Assembly (NCBI GenBank): GCA_031257725.1
Contig: JAIROD010000892.1
Location: 1-6,135 of the forward strand
Direction: 5' to 3'
DNA length: 6,135 nucleotides
Origin: Planctomycetaceae bacterium
GTDB lineage: Bacteria; Planctomycetota; Planctomycetia; Pirellulales; Thermoguttaceae
Program-made: the position numbers and the translations under genes
The notes under the pieces: model-generated
Told to the model about the DNA's origin: nothing
Database searches by the model: none
Seen by the model: only the letters and a program-made list of their open reading frames with translations
Shown here: positions 5,580-6,135 of the stretch, in pieces
How positions within the stretch are numbered: the stretch's first letter is position 1
Layout: each line of letters begins with the position of its first letter

Positions 5580-5830
5580 GTATCTATTCAGTGGTTTGGT
5601 TGTCTTTCCGAATATTCCCGTCCCGTTAGGGACGACATCTTGGTAGAAAACGGTTAACAAAATGATCCGCGTCCCGTAGGGACGCAATATTGGTGAAATT
5701 GATGCTTGGTGTTTTTCTACCAATATTTCGTCCCTAACGGGACGAGTGCTTTTAATCGACATCATTTTCTACCAATATCTTGTCCCTAACGGGACAGAAA
5801 AAGGAACATTCACCGCGACTGAATAGTTAC
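5580..5830. repeat. Repeat module 4, array of GTCCCGTTAGGGAC palindromes
   Basis: Bounded by GTATCTATTCAGT (5580-5592) and ACTGAATAGTTAC (5818-5830). Inside are four short palindromes: GTCCCGTTAGGGAC (5620-5633), GTCCCGTAGGGAC (5671-5683), and GTCCCTAACGGGAC twice (5730-5743, 5782-5795). Each lies beside a form of TTGGTAGAAAA or its complement TTTTCTACCAATAT, so two units point one way and two the other. A decayed fifth copy is at about 5971-6000. This resembles REP/BIME-type palindromic repeats. Spacing and content vary, so it is not a CRISPR array. Confidence 0.7.
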
Positions 5831-5841
5831 GTTTATTTTTT

Positions 5842-5904
5842 ACCACCCCTAGCCCCTCCGAAGGAGGGGAATTATTCCCCTCCTTCGGAGGGGCTAGGGG
5901 TGGT
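5842..5904. repeat. Perfect 31-bp inverted repeat around one base
   Basis: The arms at 5842-5872 and 5874-5904 are exact reverse complements around a single T at 5873. Each arm begins or ends with ACCACCCCTAGCCCC-type sequence and itself contains a 7-bp hairpin (CCCCTCC-GAA-GGAGGGG). The structure is GC-rich in AT-rich flanks, lies between boundary motifs at 5818-5830 and 5920-5931, and codes for nothing. It could extrude as a cruciform or fold as a very stable RNA hairpin. Confidence 0.85.
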
Positions 5905-5919
5905 CATTCGGAGGAAACG

Positions 5920-6035
5920 ACTGAACAGTTAAAAAAAAATATTTCACTGATATATTACCCAAACGATGTATTTTCTATCAATATATTGTCCTAACGGAAC
6001 AAAAAAATGAACTTTTACCGCTACTGAATAGTTAC
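5920..6035. repeat. Further boundary motifs and a decayed palindrome unit
   Basis: ACTGAACAGTTA (5920-5931) is followed by an A tract and a second copy of the outer arm of element copy 2: positions 5933-5958 match 5272-5297 at 25 of 26 bases, in the same orientation. TTTTCTATCAATAT with GTCCTAACGGAAC (5988-6000) is a decayed unit of the type found in module 4. ACTGAATAGTTAC (6023-6035) closes the array. After it, 6036-6135 is more GC-rich and holds no supported feature. Open frames run off the window end, but none has a start signal or recognisable product. Confidence 0.6.
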
Positions 6036-6135
6036 CCGCCGGAACTGATAAAATTGATCAACGGTTTTATTTTCGCCGGAGCAATGAACTCAGTGATCGG
6101 AAAACGCCGGAAATTCCGGTAGGTGAGTCTGCCTG

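Noticed and set aside
5514..5765. Minus-strand 83-codon open frame
   Set aside because: It spans a module junction and three palindrome units; the apparent coding capacity comes from repeats.
5620..5795. CRISPR-like regular repeats
   Set aside because: Only four units, in mixed orientation, with unequal spacing and recurring rather than unique flanks; no cas gene is present.
6036..6135. Possible gene fragment at the window end on either strand
   Set aside because: Frames of about 30 codons stay open to the edge, but there is no start signal, motif or family resemblance to choose between them.

Overview
The window most resembles the accessory, repeat-rich part of a Planctomycetota genome, possibly a gut or host-associated Pirellulales/Thermoguttaceae-type lineage. 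That assignment is inferred from the combination of a single-domain DUF1573 protein, exported proteins with a C-terminal membrane anchor, a small cysteine-rich exported protein, and intergenic DNA packed with short GC-rich palindromes in an AT-rich background. There is no rRNA operon, tRNA or housekeeping gene here to fix the taxonomy. A related PVC phylum is possible.

Layout. Positions 4-348 hold a MITE-like repeat element. Positions 349-1018 are non-coding and full of small repeats and palindromes. Four plus-strand genes follow. The first (1037-2110) is a signal-peptide protein with a C-terminal membrane anchor. The second (2107-2577) is a membrane-anchored DUF1573 protein that overlaps the first by ATGA. 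The third (2747-3058) is a small exported protein with many cysteines. The fourth (3789-4832) is another signal-peptide protein with a C-terminal anchor and a probable LolA-like body. Between the second and third genes lies a stretch that reads as the 3' two-thirds of a 5S rRNA (about 2599-2667). The 730-base gap before the fourth gene contains three separate inverted-repeat structures and no supported gene. From 4916 to about 6035 there is an array of repeat modules. Its first module (4916-5297) is an inverted copy of the element at 4-348. The last 100 bases hold no supported feature.

How the parts fit. All four proteins are predicted to leave the cytoplasm or to sit in the membrane facing outward, so this looks like an envelope or secreted-protein cassette. 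The first two genes are almost certainly co-translated. The cassette is bracketed by two inverted copies of the same element, giving a composite-transposon-like outline, but no transposase, integrase or recombinase is visible. No gene could be given a confident biochemical function. The repeat architecture and the 5S-like remnant are the most unusual features.
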